Positions 22,224 to 32,055 of a stretch of DNA of 64,000 nt are shown in pieces. The DNA lies in the NCBI GenBank assembly GCA_014155875.1, contig JACEFZ010017423.1, positions 1 to 64,000 on the forward strand. Reading direction: 5' to 3'. Each line of letters begins with the position of its first letter. The stretch's first letter is position 1. A program made the translations under genes and the position numbers. The notes under the pieces are model-generated. The model was not told the origin of the DNA. It made no database searches and saw only the letters and a list, made by a program, of their open reading frames with translations. Origin of the DNA: Cepaea nemoralis. Taxonomy: Eukaryota > Mollusca > Gastropoda > Stylommatophora > Helicidae.

Positions 22224-22966
22224 ACAACAACAGTGAATGCATAGTGAGAGCAACTGGAGAACACTCAGAACCCTTCACCATAAGATCTGGAGTACGACAA
22301 GGTTGTGTCCTGTCCCCTCTCTTGTTCATAACATATATAGACAACATATGTAAAGAAACCAGCCAAGCAGAGACAGCAAGAATACCGCATGACGAGAACA
22401 CAGAAGAAGAACCATCTGCAAATCTAACCATTAGAGAACTCCTGTTTGCGGACGACCAAGCACTAATAGCAAAATCAGAAGCTGAATTACAAGACCACAT
22501 GAATAGTCTAAACGAAATGTGTAGGGAACATAACATGAAAATTAGCACAAGCAAAACAGAGGTAATGACTATAACTAAAGAAGAACAAACAGCAACAATT
22601 CACCTAAACGAACATCCCTTGAAACAAGTAAAGAGCTTCAAGTACCTAGGAAGTATAATATCATCAAATGGCAGATCAGAAGACGAGATCGAAAATAGGT
22701 GCAATAAGGCAAATCAACTCATTGGACAAATGGCACCAATACTAAAGAACAAACATGTATCAATAACTACTAAGAAAGCACTTTACAACACAATCTTCCT
22801 ACCAACTCTCTGTTACCAATGCCAAACCTGGACAATGACAGAAAAAGAGAAAAGAAAAATCACAACAACAGAAATGAGGTTTCTGAGAAGAATACTCAAC
22901 GTATCAAGAAGAGATAAGATCAGAAATGAAGAAATCAGGACTAAAGTAGGGTTAAAGCTGCTCTAG
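22224..22966 (+). pseudogene. LN7 reverse transcriptase C-terminal part
   Basis: Open frame covering the RT palm from motif B: 'IRSGVRQGCVLSPLLF', motif C 'LLFADDQALIAKS', 'SFKYLGSIISSNG', 'LPTLCYQCQTWTMTE', 'MRFLRRILNVSRRDKIRNEE'. It stops at 22964-22966; the next frame continues with 'KQQVKWFGHASRLP', 'GRGRPRKRWTEGI' to the 3' tail, so one frameshift lies near 22960. The Asp pair is intact, but motif A and the endonuclease are missing by 5' truncation. No start codon of its own. Confidence 0.85.
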
Positions 22967-23217
22967 ATTTTATTAGAAAGCAGCAAGTCAAATGGTTTGG
23001 CCATGCAAGTAGGCTACCAGTCAACAGCATGCCACAACAAGCAATGATGTACAGACCAGATGGAAACAGAGGAAGAGGCCGACCACGTAAACGTTGGACT
23101 GAGGGAATAACAGAATCCATGGGAATGTCGATATACGAAGCCCATAACCGGGCACTCTCACGAAGTTTATACTTCACCTCGACACCGCAAGGTACAAGAG
23201 GAACATGATGAGATGAG
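22224..23217 (+). mobile_element. LN7 LINE fragment nested in LN2, TSD ACTGGCCAT
   Basis: A 994-bp plus-strand LINE fragment flanked by ACTGGCCAT at 22215-22223 and 23218-23226. It interrupts the LN2 endonuclease at the codons after 'KDSSSWP'. Removing the insert and one duplication leaves the endonuclease frame continuous across the junction, so LN2 was already there. The fragment is 5' truncated inside RT and ends in a GATGA/GAGAT-type tail. The same 3' end occurs, shorter, at 59529-59680. Confidence 0.93.
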
Positions 23218-23785
23218 ACTGGCCATGAACTCGAGTCCTTGCCCACACGAGCATTGAAATCACCGAGCATATAAATGTAGTCAGATTTTGGAACTGCCTT
23301 GATCACGGAGTCTAACTCCTCATAGAACGAATCCTTCACATCATCAGAGGAATCGAGTGTCGGTGCATATGCAGTAATAATGGTGGCAAACCCACAAGAG
23401 GTTGCCAAGCGCAGGGATAATAGTCTTTCATTTCCTCCTGCTGGAATTTCAATCATTCCCAGTAGCGAATTCTTCACTGCAAAGCCCACACCGTGTTGCC
23501 TTTTTTCTGCCTGCCCTCTACCCTTCCAGAAAAAAGGTGTAGTTGTTTTCCCTGAGTGACCCTTCCTCAGCGAGGCGAGTCTCCTGCAGGCCAGCAATAT
23601 CAATGTTTAGATGATTGAGTTCGGCATCAATCACAGCCGTTTTTCTCACATCGTCAATATTGGTCAAGTCAGTGGAAAATCCTGGACACATGGTTCTCAC
23701 ATTCCAGGTTGCAAGCTGTAGCTTGAGATTTCTATTTTTATTTTTGTTTGTACCTGGTGCATTGGTTTTACAGCCTGCGATTCAG
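23218..23785 (-). pseudogene. LN2 endonuclease N-terminal half
   Basis: The start of the LN2 APE endonuclease. Motifs: 'LQLATWNVRTMCPG' (N-terminal Asn), 'DIAGLQETRLAEEG' (catalytic Glu), 'GVGFAVKNSLL', 'ATIITAYAPT', 'LGDFNARVGKDSSSWP' (catalytic Asp and Asn). An extra T in a T run (23527-23532 region) shifts the frame between the Glu motif and the rest. In the minus sense it is followed by LN7 and then the second half. No good ATG precedes 'LATWNVRT'; the frame opens after a TGA near 23783, so the start is unresolved. Confidence 0.85.
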
Positions 23786-24410
23786 ATTTTGTCCTAGCCC
23801 CAAGCACCCATTGAAGCAGGCAGGCTGTGGCGGATCAGCACCCATTGGCTGGGGGCTGCCCAGCTTGAGGCGGGCGGTAGCTGATCAGTGACACCTATAG
23901 GTGTCTCCCACCGTCAGAGGCAAGGCGTGGCGCCCCATGTCTACGCCAACTGACAAGGACTTATAACCCGTAACAGTTGCCTCTCGCTTTGATTCCGAGA
24001 CCAGTTAAGACCAGGGATGGAGTTATTGCCTCTCCATAGCACAAAGCCTGGGCTAAAATATAGAGATCATGTGTTGCCCATGCAGCATGATCCCTCTCTC
24101 TGCCTGCCTAGTTCACTCCAGAGGAAAGGTAACACCCCTACATCTGGAACAAAACAAGCTGCAGAAGCTGCCGGATCAACAAAGCAATGCTCTAACTGTC
24201 CGCCTGTCGGAGCTTCGATCCTAGATCAGTCGCCAACCAAGGCTTAGGGCCTGGTCTGCCCTGCCATGACATTTTGTCTTTAGCTTGCATTTCCTCGCAC
24301 CAGGGTAAGGCTTGTACCCTCCCAATTGCGCTTTCCGCCCGAAGCCGTTGGCACAATGTGGCGTGACGGGTTTGGTAAGCGCCGCCCAACGTTCAGCGAC
24401 AACCTACAAA
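23786..24410 (-). other. LN2 5' region
   Basis: GC-richer non-coding leader on the minus strand, with 'CCAATGGGTGCTGATCCGCC' and related motifs, upstream of the endonuclease. A 65-codon minus frame here is not conserved with any family I know. The 5' boundary is approximate. Confidence 0.55.
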
Positions 24411-24419
24411 CACCGGTAT

Positions 24420-24890
24420 GCCATGTCCAGCTTGGTTACAGTAAAAGTCTTCATATAGTCTGGGATTTCTACATAACGTCACGTATTTCACCATTATTCT
24501 AGGTCTGATCTCTTCCCAGATCGAAAATGTAACGTCAGCACTAAAATCCCTGTAGTGAATGAGAGGGCAGAAAGAAATATATTTGGATGGCTATCCAAAA
24601 TGGAATAACCGGTTCAAGAACACCGATCTGATCTAAGAATGGTGATTTTGTAGTCTCCATGGTGAAGCAGTGATGACACAATCGGCATCCTCATCTCCGG
24701 CATGAACAAGCGTGAGCGGTCATGGTTGCCATCTCAGGTTTAACTAATTAAGTGCCATGGGATGATTAATCGTTTTAAGCGACTTCCCACTTCTGCCATA
24801 AGCTTATACACAGTAGTTTTCCTTAATCAACGCTGTTTAATATGGTATATAATACGCAGTGTCTGCTGCCATTTTAACAACTTTTAACCC
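24420..24890 (-). repeat. Repeat F
   Basis: Reverse-complement match to 28735-29080: 'GGTTCAAGAACACC', 'TAGTCTCCATGGTGAAGCAG', 'CCATGGGATGATTAATC'. Function unknown. Confidence 0.7.
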
Positions 24891-25170
24891 TTGAACTACC
24901 TTTGGGTACAAATGGACCCCAGTGCCAACTTTCGCGTCTCTCATTGTGTCATAGTATATTTATTTTTATTTATTTTTATATTTTATTATCCTCCGCACCT
25001 TTTTTTAAGCTTTAAATTTATGTTTACCGTTGTGGAGTTCATTGTAACATATGTATGCACACAATGTCCGTGTTTAGTACATGTCACTTTTTCGCAGGAG
25101 GTACACATACCTAACTGTTGTTATTTCTTATTGTTACATCCTGCTGCAGCCGTTACTTTTCTTATGGATA
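24890..25170 (-). repeat. Repeat A 3' end, reverse orientation
   Basis: Reverse complement of the Repeat A tail, from 'TTTTAACCCTTGAACTACC' through 'AAATGGACCCC' and the 'GTGGAGTTC..TGTAACATATG' part to the 'CATCCTGCTGCAGCC' segment. The outer end at TTAA recalls a piggyBac-like terminus. Confidence 0.7.
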
Positions 25171-25177
25171 TTGTAAC

Positions 25178-25895
25178 TCATTTTTTTTTTTCCGGATGTG
25201 ACTGCGTTGTGCCTGTTTACAGCAAAGCTGCGTTCTTGCGCCGTTAGGCCGACACATCCGACTTCTGCGGGCATTTGTTGACCGGGTTAACCATCCCGGG
25301 GGTTTCTTAGGACGTTTTACTCTCACTTTTGTGGTGTTATCCCCCATCCCAGTTGGCCCATATAGAACAGCCAAAGACACCCTGGTCAGCCCTCAAGGGA
25401 AGGCAGGGGCAGACCATTCCCCACCATCCACGGAGGCTTCCATACTTGCAGAGCCAACACATAGCTCTCTGGTACTGGGTTCACCCAAGGAATCGTCACA
25501 TCCTGCACATGGCTGCTTCGCCTCACTTCCGTATGTTGGGCCGTTCGTTCACCATAGGCTGTTCTTCCAGAAACCAGAAGAATGCAGTCAGCAGATGACA
25601 TCCGCACAGTGAGCTTTCGATTCGGACTTTCCACGTAATGGGTTTGCTATCCAAGCAAAATTCCATTTCGTGCCACTAGGACACTTGTCCACCTATTATG
25701 AAGCCCACACAGCGAGCTTTCGATTTGGACTTTCCACATAATGGATTTGCTATCCAAGCAATATTCCATTTCATGCCTCTGGTTCGCTTTTGTAACCGAC
25801 ATACCTGTGGTATGAAGTGTGGCAGTCTTAATACTTCTTCATGCACCTTTAAATGTCAACCTGAATGTAGTTAAGGTAAGCTGCGGTCAACTTGA
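25178..25895 (-). mobile_element. LN6 3' UTR, truncated copy with poly(A)
   Basis: Reverse-complement match to the end of LN6 (50810-51503), from 'AAGCTGCGGTCAACTTG' (read on plus) to 'CGGATGTGACTGCGTTGTG', with a poly(A) tail (T run, 25181-25191). It contains the same two tandem 104-bp units as LN6. Only 3' UTR was copied. Confidence 0.85.
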
Positions 25896-26003
25896 AAACA
25901 AAGAAACAAAAAGGAAAAAAAAAACTCTGGATGAACGCAGAAGGTGAAGTAACTCACTTCGATCATTGTAATTTTTCATAGGTAAAATTATAGAAATCTG
26001 CAT

Positions 26004-26405
26004 CGGAGGTCACGGGTGACAAGCATCACCTGGATCTTTTCTCCGGGGCATGCCGGTGTGCTGGGAAATGAACAGGCGGACAGATTTGCTGGCTCTGCAG
26101 AACTTGGTGGAGTACTGATACATGACTAGGCAGACGTGGTTGCGGCCTTGTGAGAGCACGTGCACACCTCGGAGGAGCAAATGGATCACCATGGTCTGGC
26201 AATACTGAGACAGCGAGGAGTGACGAGGGGATCTGGCCGCGGCTCAACGCTCAGAGGAAAGGCGAGACGGACTTATAATCAGATTGCTACTGGTACTATT
26301 AGTGTTGGAACTCTTCGCTGGCTGCTGGGGATGGGGACGGAGCACTTATGGGAATGCCCCGAATTCTGTAATGTCGATTCCTAAATCAATCAATCAATCA
26401 ATCAT
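26004..26405 (+). mobile_element. LN5 LINE 3'-end fragment with (TCAA)n tail
   Basis: Matches 61640-62040: an RNase H end encoding 'ITWIFSPGHAGVLGNEQ' and 'DRFAGSAELGGV' across a frame change, then 'RTYNQIATGTISVG', and the tail TCAATCAATCAATCA. 5' truncated. Confidence 0.85.
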
Positions 26406-26565
26406 AGAAATATGCACAATAAGAATTCATCATATCAAGGAAATAAATTGGAATGATGTTGTTAAGGAACAATGAAGACACAGAAAATAATTTATTGGTG
26501 TATAAATGAAGGCTGTGTTATGTGTGTCATGAAAATAGAAAGGTTGAAGAACGTTGAGCATAATA

Positions 26566-27001
26566 CGGTGGTTCTCAACCTTTTTTGGCCCGTGCCCTCC
26601 TTCACCATATTTTCAGAACGTCACCCCCCCCCCCCCCTTCCTATCAACAATTTGGCTCGTGCTCCCCTTCACCATATTTTCAGAACGTCATTCCCCCCTT
26701 CATATTTCCTACCTAAAAATTCCCCCCACCCCTACACAGTATACTTAAAACTGGAAGGTAAATATGCTAAAACAGGTCTAGACATCCACATAAAACGTGA
26801 TTTGTGGGTCTACTTACTTTATAAAATGAATTTTAGAAGGATGAGACGTGCATAACTGTAAAGAATGAAGGGAAAAGCAATATCAAGTAATCAGTTCTTG
26901 TATTAACGCGATCTTGAAATGATCTTCATCCCCCCCCCCCCCCCCCTGGAAAACCTAAAATTCCCCCCTGGGGGGAATTCCCCACCGGTTAAGAACCACT
27001 G
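26566..27001 (+). mobile_element. Non-autonomous hAT MITE, 436 bp, TSD GCATAATA
   Basis: Ends are CGGTGGTTCTCAACC and, inverted, CAGTGGTTCTTAACC, the classic hAT (Charlie-like) terminal repeat. GCATAATA occurs at 26558-26565 and 27002-27009, the 8-bp duplication expected for hAT. Internal sequence has repeated 'TTCACCATATTTTCAGAACGTCA' blocks (two copies, 51 bp apart) and C-tracts. No transposase. Confidence 0.93.
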
Positions 27002-27009
27002 GCATAATA

Positions 27010-27990
27010 TCTACGGAAATATACTGCCACTCTGGTCAACAGATATATTTTCGTATTATAAAGCAAATTAAGGTAAAACATTTTACAAGTTAGGCGACTG
27101 AGAGCCATTGCAGCTGAACACCTCAAACGGTGGCTTGTCTTTGCTAGGATTAAATATAACTCCAGCGGTAAGGCAAACATCAGCGACTGTCGTAATCACT
27201 TGTGTATCAAAGACGAACACAGTTTGCATAGATATCATATGTTTCTTCGCGCACATTAAGAGACTCAACGATCATATTTGCTATCCTTAAAAGGCACATG
27301 CACATGCGCCTGCCAAAAATATGAATTTCGATATTTTTCCAAGTTGTGAGTATAACTGATATTGCACTACATATATTATCCCGTTGGTAGACTGCCCTGC
27401 ATGTGTAATATTAACTACTTCGTAAGGTCACATATATAATATCTAAATTATCGCAATGACTTAAATTTATTTTAGTAGCTGTAAATATGAATAACATAAT
27501 TCTTTATTAAATATTAGTCTATAAGTTCTCCAAACTATAACTATGTACATAACATGGCCTTTGTCATTACTACAATAAATTATGTTTCTTGTCTCCCTTG
27601 TTCCTTAACAATTTCATTTCAATTTATTTCCCTTGATTCTATGAGTATGTATTATACACATTTCTACATTTGTACCGATGAAACATTACAATGATTGAAA
27701 CGAGTTGAATAATCATAAGAAAAATACTGGCTGCAGCAGGATGTAACAATAGGAAATAGAAACAGTCAGGTATGTGTAACTCCTGCAAAAAATTTAGATA
27801 TACTAAGCACGGACACAGTGTACACACCTTACAACGAACTCCACAATGGTGAACATACATTTTAAAAGACGGGGAGGGGGAGAGAGATAATAGAATATAA
27901 CAAAATAAAACATAAAAATACGTATACTACGACACAAAGACGTGAAAGTTGACACTTGTGTCTATTTGAACCCCGTGGTAGTTCTAGGGT
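27010..27990 (+). repeat. Repeat A, 3' portion
   Basis: Conserved module ('TTGCAGCTGAACACCTCAAACG', 'GTGTATCAAAGACGAACAC') and AT-rich tail to 'CCCCGTGGTAGTTCTAGGGTTAA', the clearest view of its TTAA-ended 3' terminus. The hAT MITE lies just upstream. Confidence 0.8.
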
Positions 27991-28026
27991 TAAAAGTTGT
28001 TAATACGGTAGCTGACATATTGTATT

Positions 28027-28030
28027 ATCT

Positions 28031-28112
<82 letters not shown>
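28027..28112 (+). repeat. (TA)n microsatellite
   Basis: About 80 bp of alternating TA, with small interruptions. Confidence 0.95.
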
Positions 28113-28124
28113 GATATAGTTATC

Positions 28125-28682
28125 TCGGCACAGTCATAACATCTGATGGGAGATGCCTTGAAGCGATTAGACCAAGAATTGCAATTGTGAAGGTAGCCTT
28201 TTGCAAGATGAAAAGCATACTAACCAATAAAAAGGCATGTTGAGGCGCTACATAGAACCTGTACTTTTGTATGGATGTGAAGCTTGGACAATAAGCAGTC
28301 AAGCTGAAAATCAGCTGATGGCTGTGGAAATGTGGTTTCTGGGGAAATTGCAAAGAATACCATGGACAGACAGAAACACCAATGAACATGTCCTTCAAGA
28401 AACAAATCATGATCGTAAACTGATTAGAGTCATTAGACGTAGACAGTCAAAATTATTTGGGCATGTTATGAGAAGAAATGACTTGGAGAACTTGGTGACA
28501 ACTGGCAAGATCGAAGGGAAGAGACCAAGGGAAGACAGAGAAGTAAATACCTGGATGGCTTGGCCACATGGCATGGTCGAGACAGGAACACGGAGCTGAT
28601 CCACGACTCTGGTGATCGAGTGAGATGGCAGAACATGACCGCTCACGCTTACCGGCATGGCACATGATGGATGGATGGATAT
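28125..28682 (+). mobile_element. LN4 LINE 3'-end fragment with GGAT tail
   Basis: Encodes, in a frame from 28237, 'LRRYIEPVLLYGCEAWTISS', 'LQRIPWTDRNTNEHVLQE', 'RKLIRVIRRRQSKLFGHVM', then after a frame change 'STTLVIE' and the terminal 'HAYRHGT' segment. Ends in ATGGATGGATGGAT. It starts downstream of the catalytic motif ('GTVITSDGRC'). Fragments of the same family: 7690, 10095, 30435, 34775, 42113, 43830. Confidence 0.85.
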
Positions 28683-28734
28683 TTTATTATATATCAAATT
28701 AAAGATCGTTACTTAAGCAAACCTACTTTGTAAA

Positions 28735-29080
28735 AATCCATGCCAGATCGGGACGTCGTGTAAGATGATTAATCATCCCATGGCATATAATCAGCTAAAC
28801 CTTTAATGATCACGTGAGATGGCAACCATGACCGCCCACGCTTATTGACGCTGGTGATGATCATGCCGACTGTGTCATCACCACTTCACCACGGAGACTA
28901 CACGATCACCATTCTTGGGTCAAGTCAGTGTTGTTGAACCAGTTATTCCATATTGTCTAGCCATAAAAATATATATCTTTCTGCCTTCTCTTGCCTTCTT
29001 TCCGAATTGTTTCTCAATTCACAGAACCTACACAATATAAAAATGTAATAATATAACATTAAATCAGACGAGAAATGTCA
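28735..29080 (+). repeat. Repeat F
   Basis: Reverse-complement partner of 24420-24790. Contains 'GATTAATCATCCCATGG' and 'CACCACTTCACCACGGAGAC'. Unknown function. 29081-29340 holds nothing I recognise. Confidence 0.65.
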
Positions 29081-29355
29081 TTTTGGATTGTCCAAAATAG
29101 GGACAGGAATAATCATGACACTGCTACAAGAAACAATTCAGGGCAAGAACAAACGAGAACGGTCTAGCAGTACGGACATCCACAGGGACTTCTTCTTAGT
29201 TTTCACATTCGGACCACCATCACACCTCCATTGCTTCCAGTTTCCTGCTTTACCTCACTCCCCTTTTTTCACTTATCACTTCCACTCATTGATCTGGGAT
29301 CTTCACTGAACCGTTTCCATCCCATACCGCGGTCCCTATGACCCACATAATAGCA

Positions 29356-30003
29356 CTACTGTCTGTATAAGAGTATCAAGGTGAAATTCATGATACTAGG
29401 TGAAATTCATGATACTATCGCAGTCTGGAATTGTGAGAAAAGTCGCAAAAATATTATTTTTTCACATTTTTATTTTTATTCATTGTTTTCATTTTTTTCC
29501 CATTCTTCTCATCCCGTTCTAATGCCTTAAATTTGTCACTGGGGGGTCTTCTACATGGTTATATTTGTGTTTAGTATATGTATTTGTTTGCTGATGAAGG
29601 TTAGTCGCTGCATCGTCCCTTATTTTGTGTAATTCTGTTCTGGAAAGCTGCATTAGGTTGTGTTATTTTATATTGTTTAGCAGAGAGTATGGAGTGTTTT
29701 ACAAGCTGCATCACAATGATATATAAAAGACGTTTGTAGTACACATGTTAGCTACACAATGTGGAGCAATGGTTGTTAACACGATGTTTACTGTTGTTGT
29801 TATTGATGTTGTTGTTTTTGTTGCTATTGTAGTTGCTTTTGTTGTTGCTATTGTCAGTATGTTGTTGTTTTTGTTGTTGCTGTTATTGCTGGTATTATTA
29901 TTATATGCATGGTGTTTGTATTGTTGTTATTAATATTTCTCTTGTTGTGACTGTTATTATTTTAATACTAATATATACGTTATTATTCTTGTTACAGTTT
30001 TTA
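29356..30003 (+). repeat. Repeat D with TTG-rich tail
   Basis: Uninterrupted copy of the repeat at 2491-3281 and therefore the empty site for the SINE there. Contains a 23-bp local duplication 'GTGAAATTCATGATACTA' (29380 and 29402). The tail from 29770 is (GTT)n/(TTG)n-rich. Confidence 0.75.
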
Positions 30004-30160
30004 TTTAATTCATATTCGGCCCCTGCTGCCGTTCCCGTTCCCAAAAAAGACGACCCGGCCCGGCTTCGCCCAGACCCTGGCAGGGAGCGTCTCATTTAAT
30101 TCATATTCGGCCCCAGCTCCCGTTCCCGTTCCCAAAAAAGACGACCCGATAGTTGCTATC
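30004..30160 (-). repeat. Tandem 'GGGCGAAGCC' module
   Basis: On the minus strand 'CGGGTCGTCTTTTTTGGGAA', a short GGGAACGG run and 'TATGAATTAAATGAGACGCT' appear twice, joined by 'CTGGGCGAAGCCGGGCCGG'. The same module terminates each unit of the macrosatellite at 37.8-40.8 kb. Likely the end of an unidentified retroelement family. Confidence 0.65.
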
Positions 30161-30430
30161 ATTATGCCTGTCAAAGATATTAATTCAATGAGAGTACAGC
30201 ACACCAGTACGCGTAAATGGATATTGCACTAGATATATTATTTCGTAGGTAGATAGTCCTTCATTTGTGATATTATCTATCATATGAGGTCACATACTGG
30301 ACATCTAAGGTATCTCAATTGCTGAAATTTATTGTACTGGCAATATATTTCCTTAGATAGTATGCTATATGTTAAACTTATTAATTGCATTACACAGCCT
30401 TTATTTATACTATAATACTCGTCTGTATAT
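30161..30430 (+). repeat. Repeat A tail fragment
   Basis: 'ATATTGCACTAGATATATTA', 'CATATGAGGTCACATACTGG' and following AT-rich part of Repeat A, cut at about 30430 by LN4. Confidence 0.7.
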
Positions 30431-30434
30431 TTTC

Positions 30435-30714
30435 AGTCTGGCAAAGGGCTACATTCGCCATGGCGCTTCTTGTTTTAATCTCGTTAAAGCACCTCCCATC
30501 AGATAATATGACTGTTCCGGAATAGTTGTACCAATTAACTTGTTTAAGAATATTCCCATTTACCTATATATTACATTGTGGTATTCCCTTCTTCCTAGTG
30601 ACGACGATAATCTGTGTCTTCAAACAATTTATTTTTAACCTAGTTGTCACTATGTACAACAACCGCATCTACTAATTGTTGCAGATACTGCTAATTGTCT
30701 GCAATCAACACTGT
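30435..30714 (-). mobile_element. LN4 fragment abutting minisatellite
   Basis: Minus-strand LN4 from the 'TVLIADN' codons (30700-30714 region) to the 'GTVI' region. At its upstream (right) edge, where the codons for the YADD motif should be, the 46-bp array begins. Confidence 0.8.
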
Positions 30715-31207
30715 ATCATACTCATATCTAATGCTATTGATGTTACGTCCCCCAATGGTGAATCCTCGCATATTTAATGTGATTGATGTCACGACCGCCA
30801 ATGGTGATTCCTCTCATATATTGATGTCACGTACCCCATTGGTGATTCCATTCATATCTAATGTGATTGATGTACCGTACCCCATTAGTGATTCGTCTCA
30901 CATCTAATGTGATTGCTGTAAGTACACCAATGGTAATTTTACTCATATCTAATGTGAATGATGTTACGTCCCCGAAGGATGATTCCTCTCATATCTAATG
31001 TTATTGAAGTCACGTCTCCCAATTGGAAATCCTCTCATAACGAATGCTGTCAATGTCACGTTCCCCCAATGGAGATTCCTTTCATATCTAATCTTTGTGA
31101 TGTCATGTTCCCCAATGGTGATTCCTCTCGTATCTAATGTTATTGATGTCACGGCCCTCAGTGATGACTCCTCTCAAATCTAATGCTATTGAAATTCCGT
31201 CCCGCAA
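30715..31207 (-). repeat. 46-bp minisatellite, about 11 units
   Basis: Plus-strand unit: CTCATATCTAATG..TTGATGTCACG..CCCCCAATGGTGATTCCT, about 46 bp, eleven copies with 10-25% divergence and one short copy. On the minus strand a unit reads as codons for 'GITIGGRDINNIRYE', which is the LN4 RT segment ending at the catalytic Y-[AT]-D-D box. Because 46 is not a multiple of three the array is non-coding. Confidence 0.9.
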
Positions 31208-31322
31208 TGATAATAGGGGTGGAAAAGAGGGAGAAAACAACGTAGATGGATTCAAGATGTGATAGGTAGTTTACACATGACAGCTACAAAGGCTTCCAAT
31301 AGAGACATTCAAATAGATTGTT
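31208..31322 (+). mobile_element. LN9 C-terminal tail fragment
   Basis: 'GTAGATGGATTCAAGATGTG' block, as at 13290 and 44330, encoding a basic LINE C-terminus. It always lies between the 46-bp array and SINE-B. Confidence 0.6.
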
Positions 31323-31324
31323 AT

Positions 31325-31600
31325 GGGAGTAAAGTTCTAGACAGGATAAGCGAACTGATTACGCCACCCGCCTCGCACTCTGAAGGTTGTGAGTTCGATT
31401 CCGGTGTACGACGTTTGGTGTTGTTTTCTCCGCGAAACCCTGGGTCTAGATACTGGAGGTGCGTAATTTGTACTTTGTGCGACTCGTTCGGCAACCCTCC
31501 CTGTGGAAAAATACTGAGCCATATTGGATAAAACCCCGTGGAGTAAAGTCAATCCCCTTGACATTTAACAGATTCAGCTCCAAACTAAATGTAGGTTTGA
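31325..31600 (+). mobile_element. SINE-B, tRNA-derived SINE
   Basis: A-box-like 'GATAAGCGAACTGATTACG' and B box AGTTCGATTCC (31392-31402), then the non-tRNA body with 'GTACTTTGTGCGACTCG' and 'GGATAAAACCCCGTGG'. It runs directly into the Repeat A common module. Confidence 0.78.
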
Positions 31601-32000
31601 CCCTATCATTATTGAATAGCGGAAAATGATAAGTGGAAAAGTTTTGTCACAGTTATGACTTTATGCCGAGACAGTGATGAGGAGACCAAGTAAGGGGTAA
31701 GACTCGGGTGTGTTTTGCCACTGAATTCTCGAATTAGAAAGAAGACTAAGGTAAAATATGTGACATGTTCGACGACTGAGAGTTATTCCAGGTGGACACC
31801 TCAAACAGCGGCTTGTCTTTGCTAGGATAATATATGACTCCAGCGGTAAGGCAGACATCAGCGACTGCCGTAATCCACTTGTGTATAAATGACGAACATC
31901 GATATAATCTAATCCTTAGCGATATGACAAGTCTCTACAACCATATTTGCTATCATTATGAGGCACATGCACATGTGCCTGTCAAAAATATGAATCACAT
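31601..32000 (+). repeat. Repeat A common module
   Basis: 'GTCACAGTTATGACTTTATGCC', 'GGCTTGTCTTTGCTAGGATA' and 'TGAGGCACATGCACATGTGCC'. Joined upstream to SINE-B rather than to the Repeat A head. Confidence 0.8.
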
Positions 32001-32055
32001 AGACTGCCCTTGTTTGTTTGTTTGTTTTTTTCCATATCCAAAACATTTAATTTTC

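Larger units (their letters stand above)
19498..24410 (-). mobile_element. LN2, near full-length RTE-like LINE, split by nested LN7
   Basis: A minus-strand LINE with 5' region (about 23790-24410), APE endonuclease (about 23740 down to 21690, split by LN7), reverse transcriptase (21681-19855) and C-terminal C2H2 zinc finger (19827-19561), ending in the 3' sequence 'CATTGGCACCTTGCCGTC' (read on the plus strand) shared with 6423 and 33278. Excluding LN7 it is about 3.9 kb. The endonuclease is of the type found in 'craniofacial development protein 2-like' proteins, which derive from RTE/BovB-type LINEs. No clear target duplication. Damage: two TAG codons, two one-base insertions in T runs (minus strand) and the nested insertion. 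Confidence 0.88.

Noticed and set aside
29745..30099. Small hydrophobic membrane proteins in TTG/ATT tracts (also at 3109, 19066, 41094, 63790)
   Set aside because: Val/Leu/Ile runs arise from GTT/ATT/TTG repetition in every frame; no conserved flanks.
30715..31207. CRISPR-like array
   Set aside because: Units are head-to-tail without spacers and derive from a LINE; the DNA is eukaryotic.
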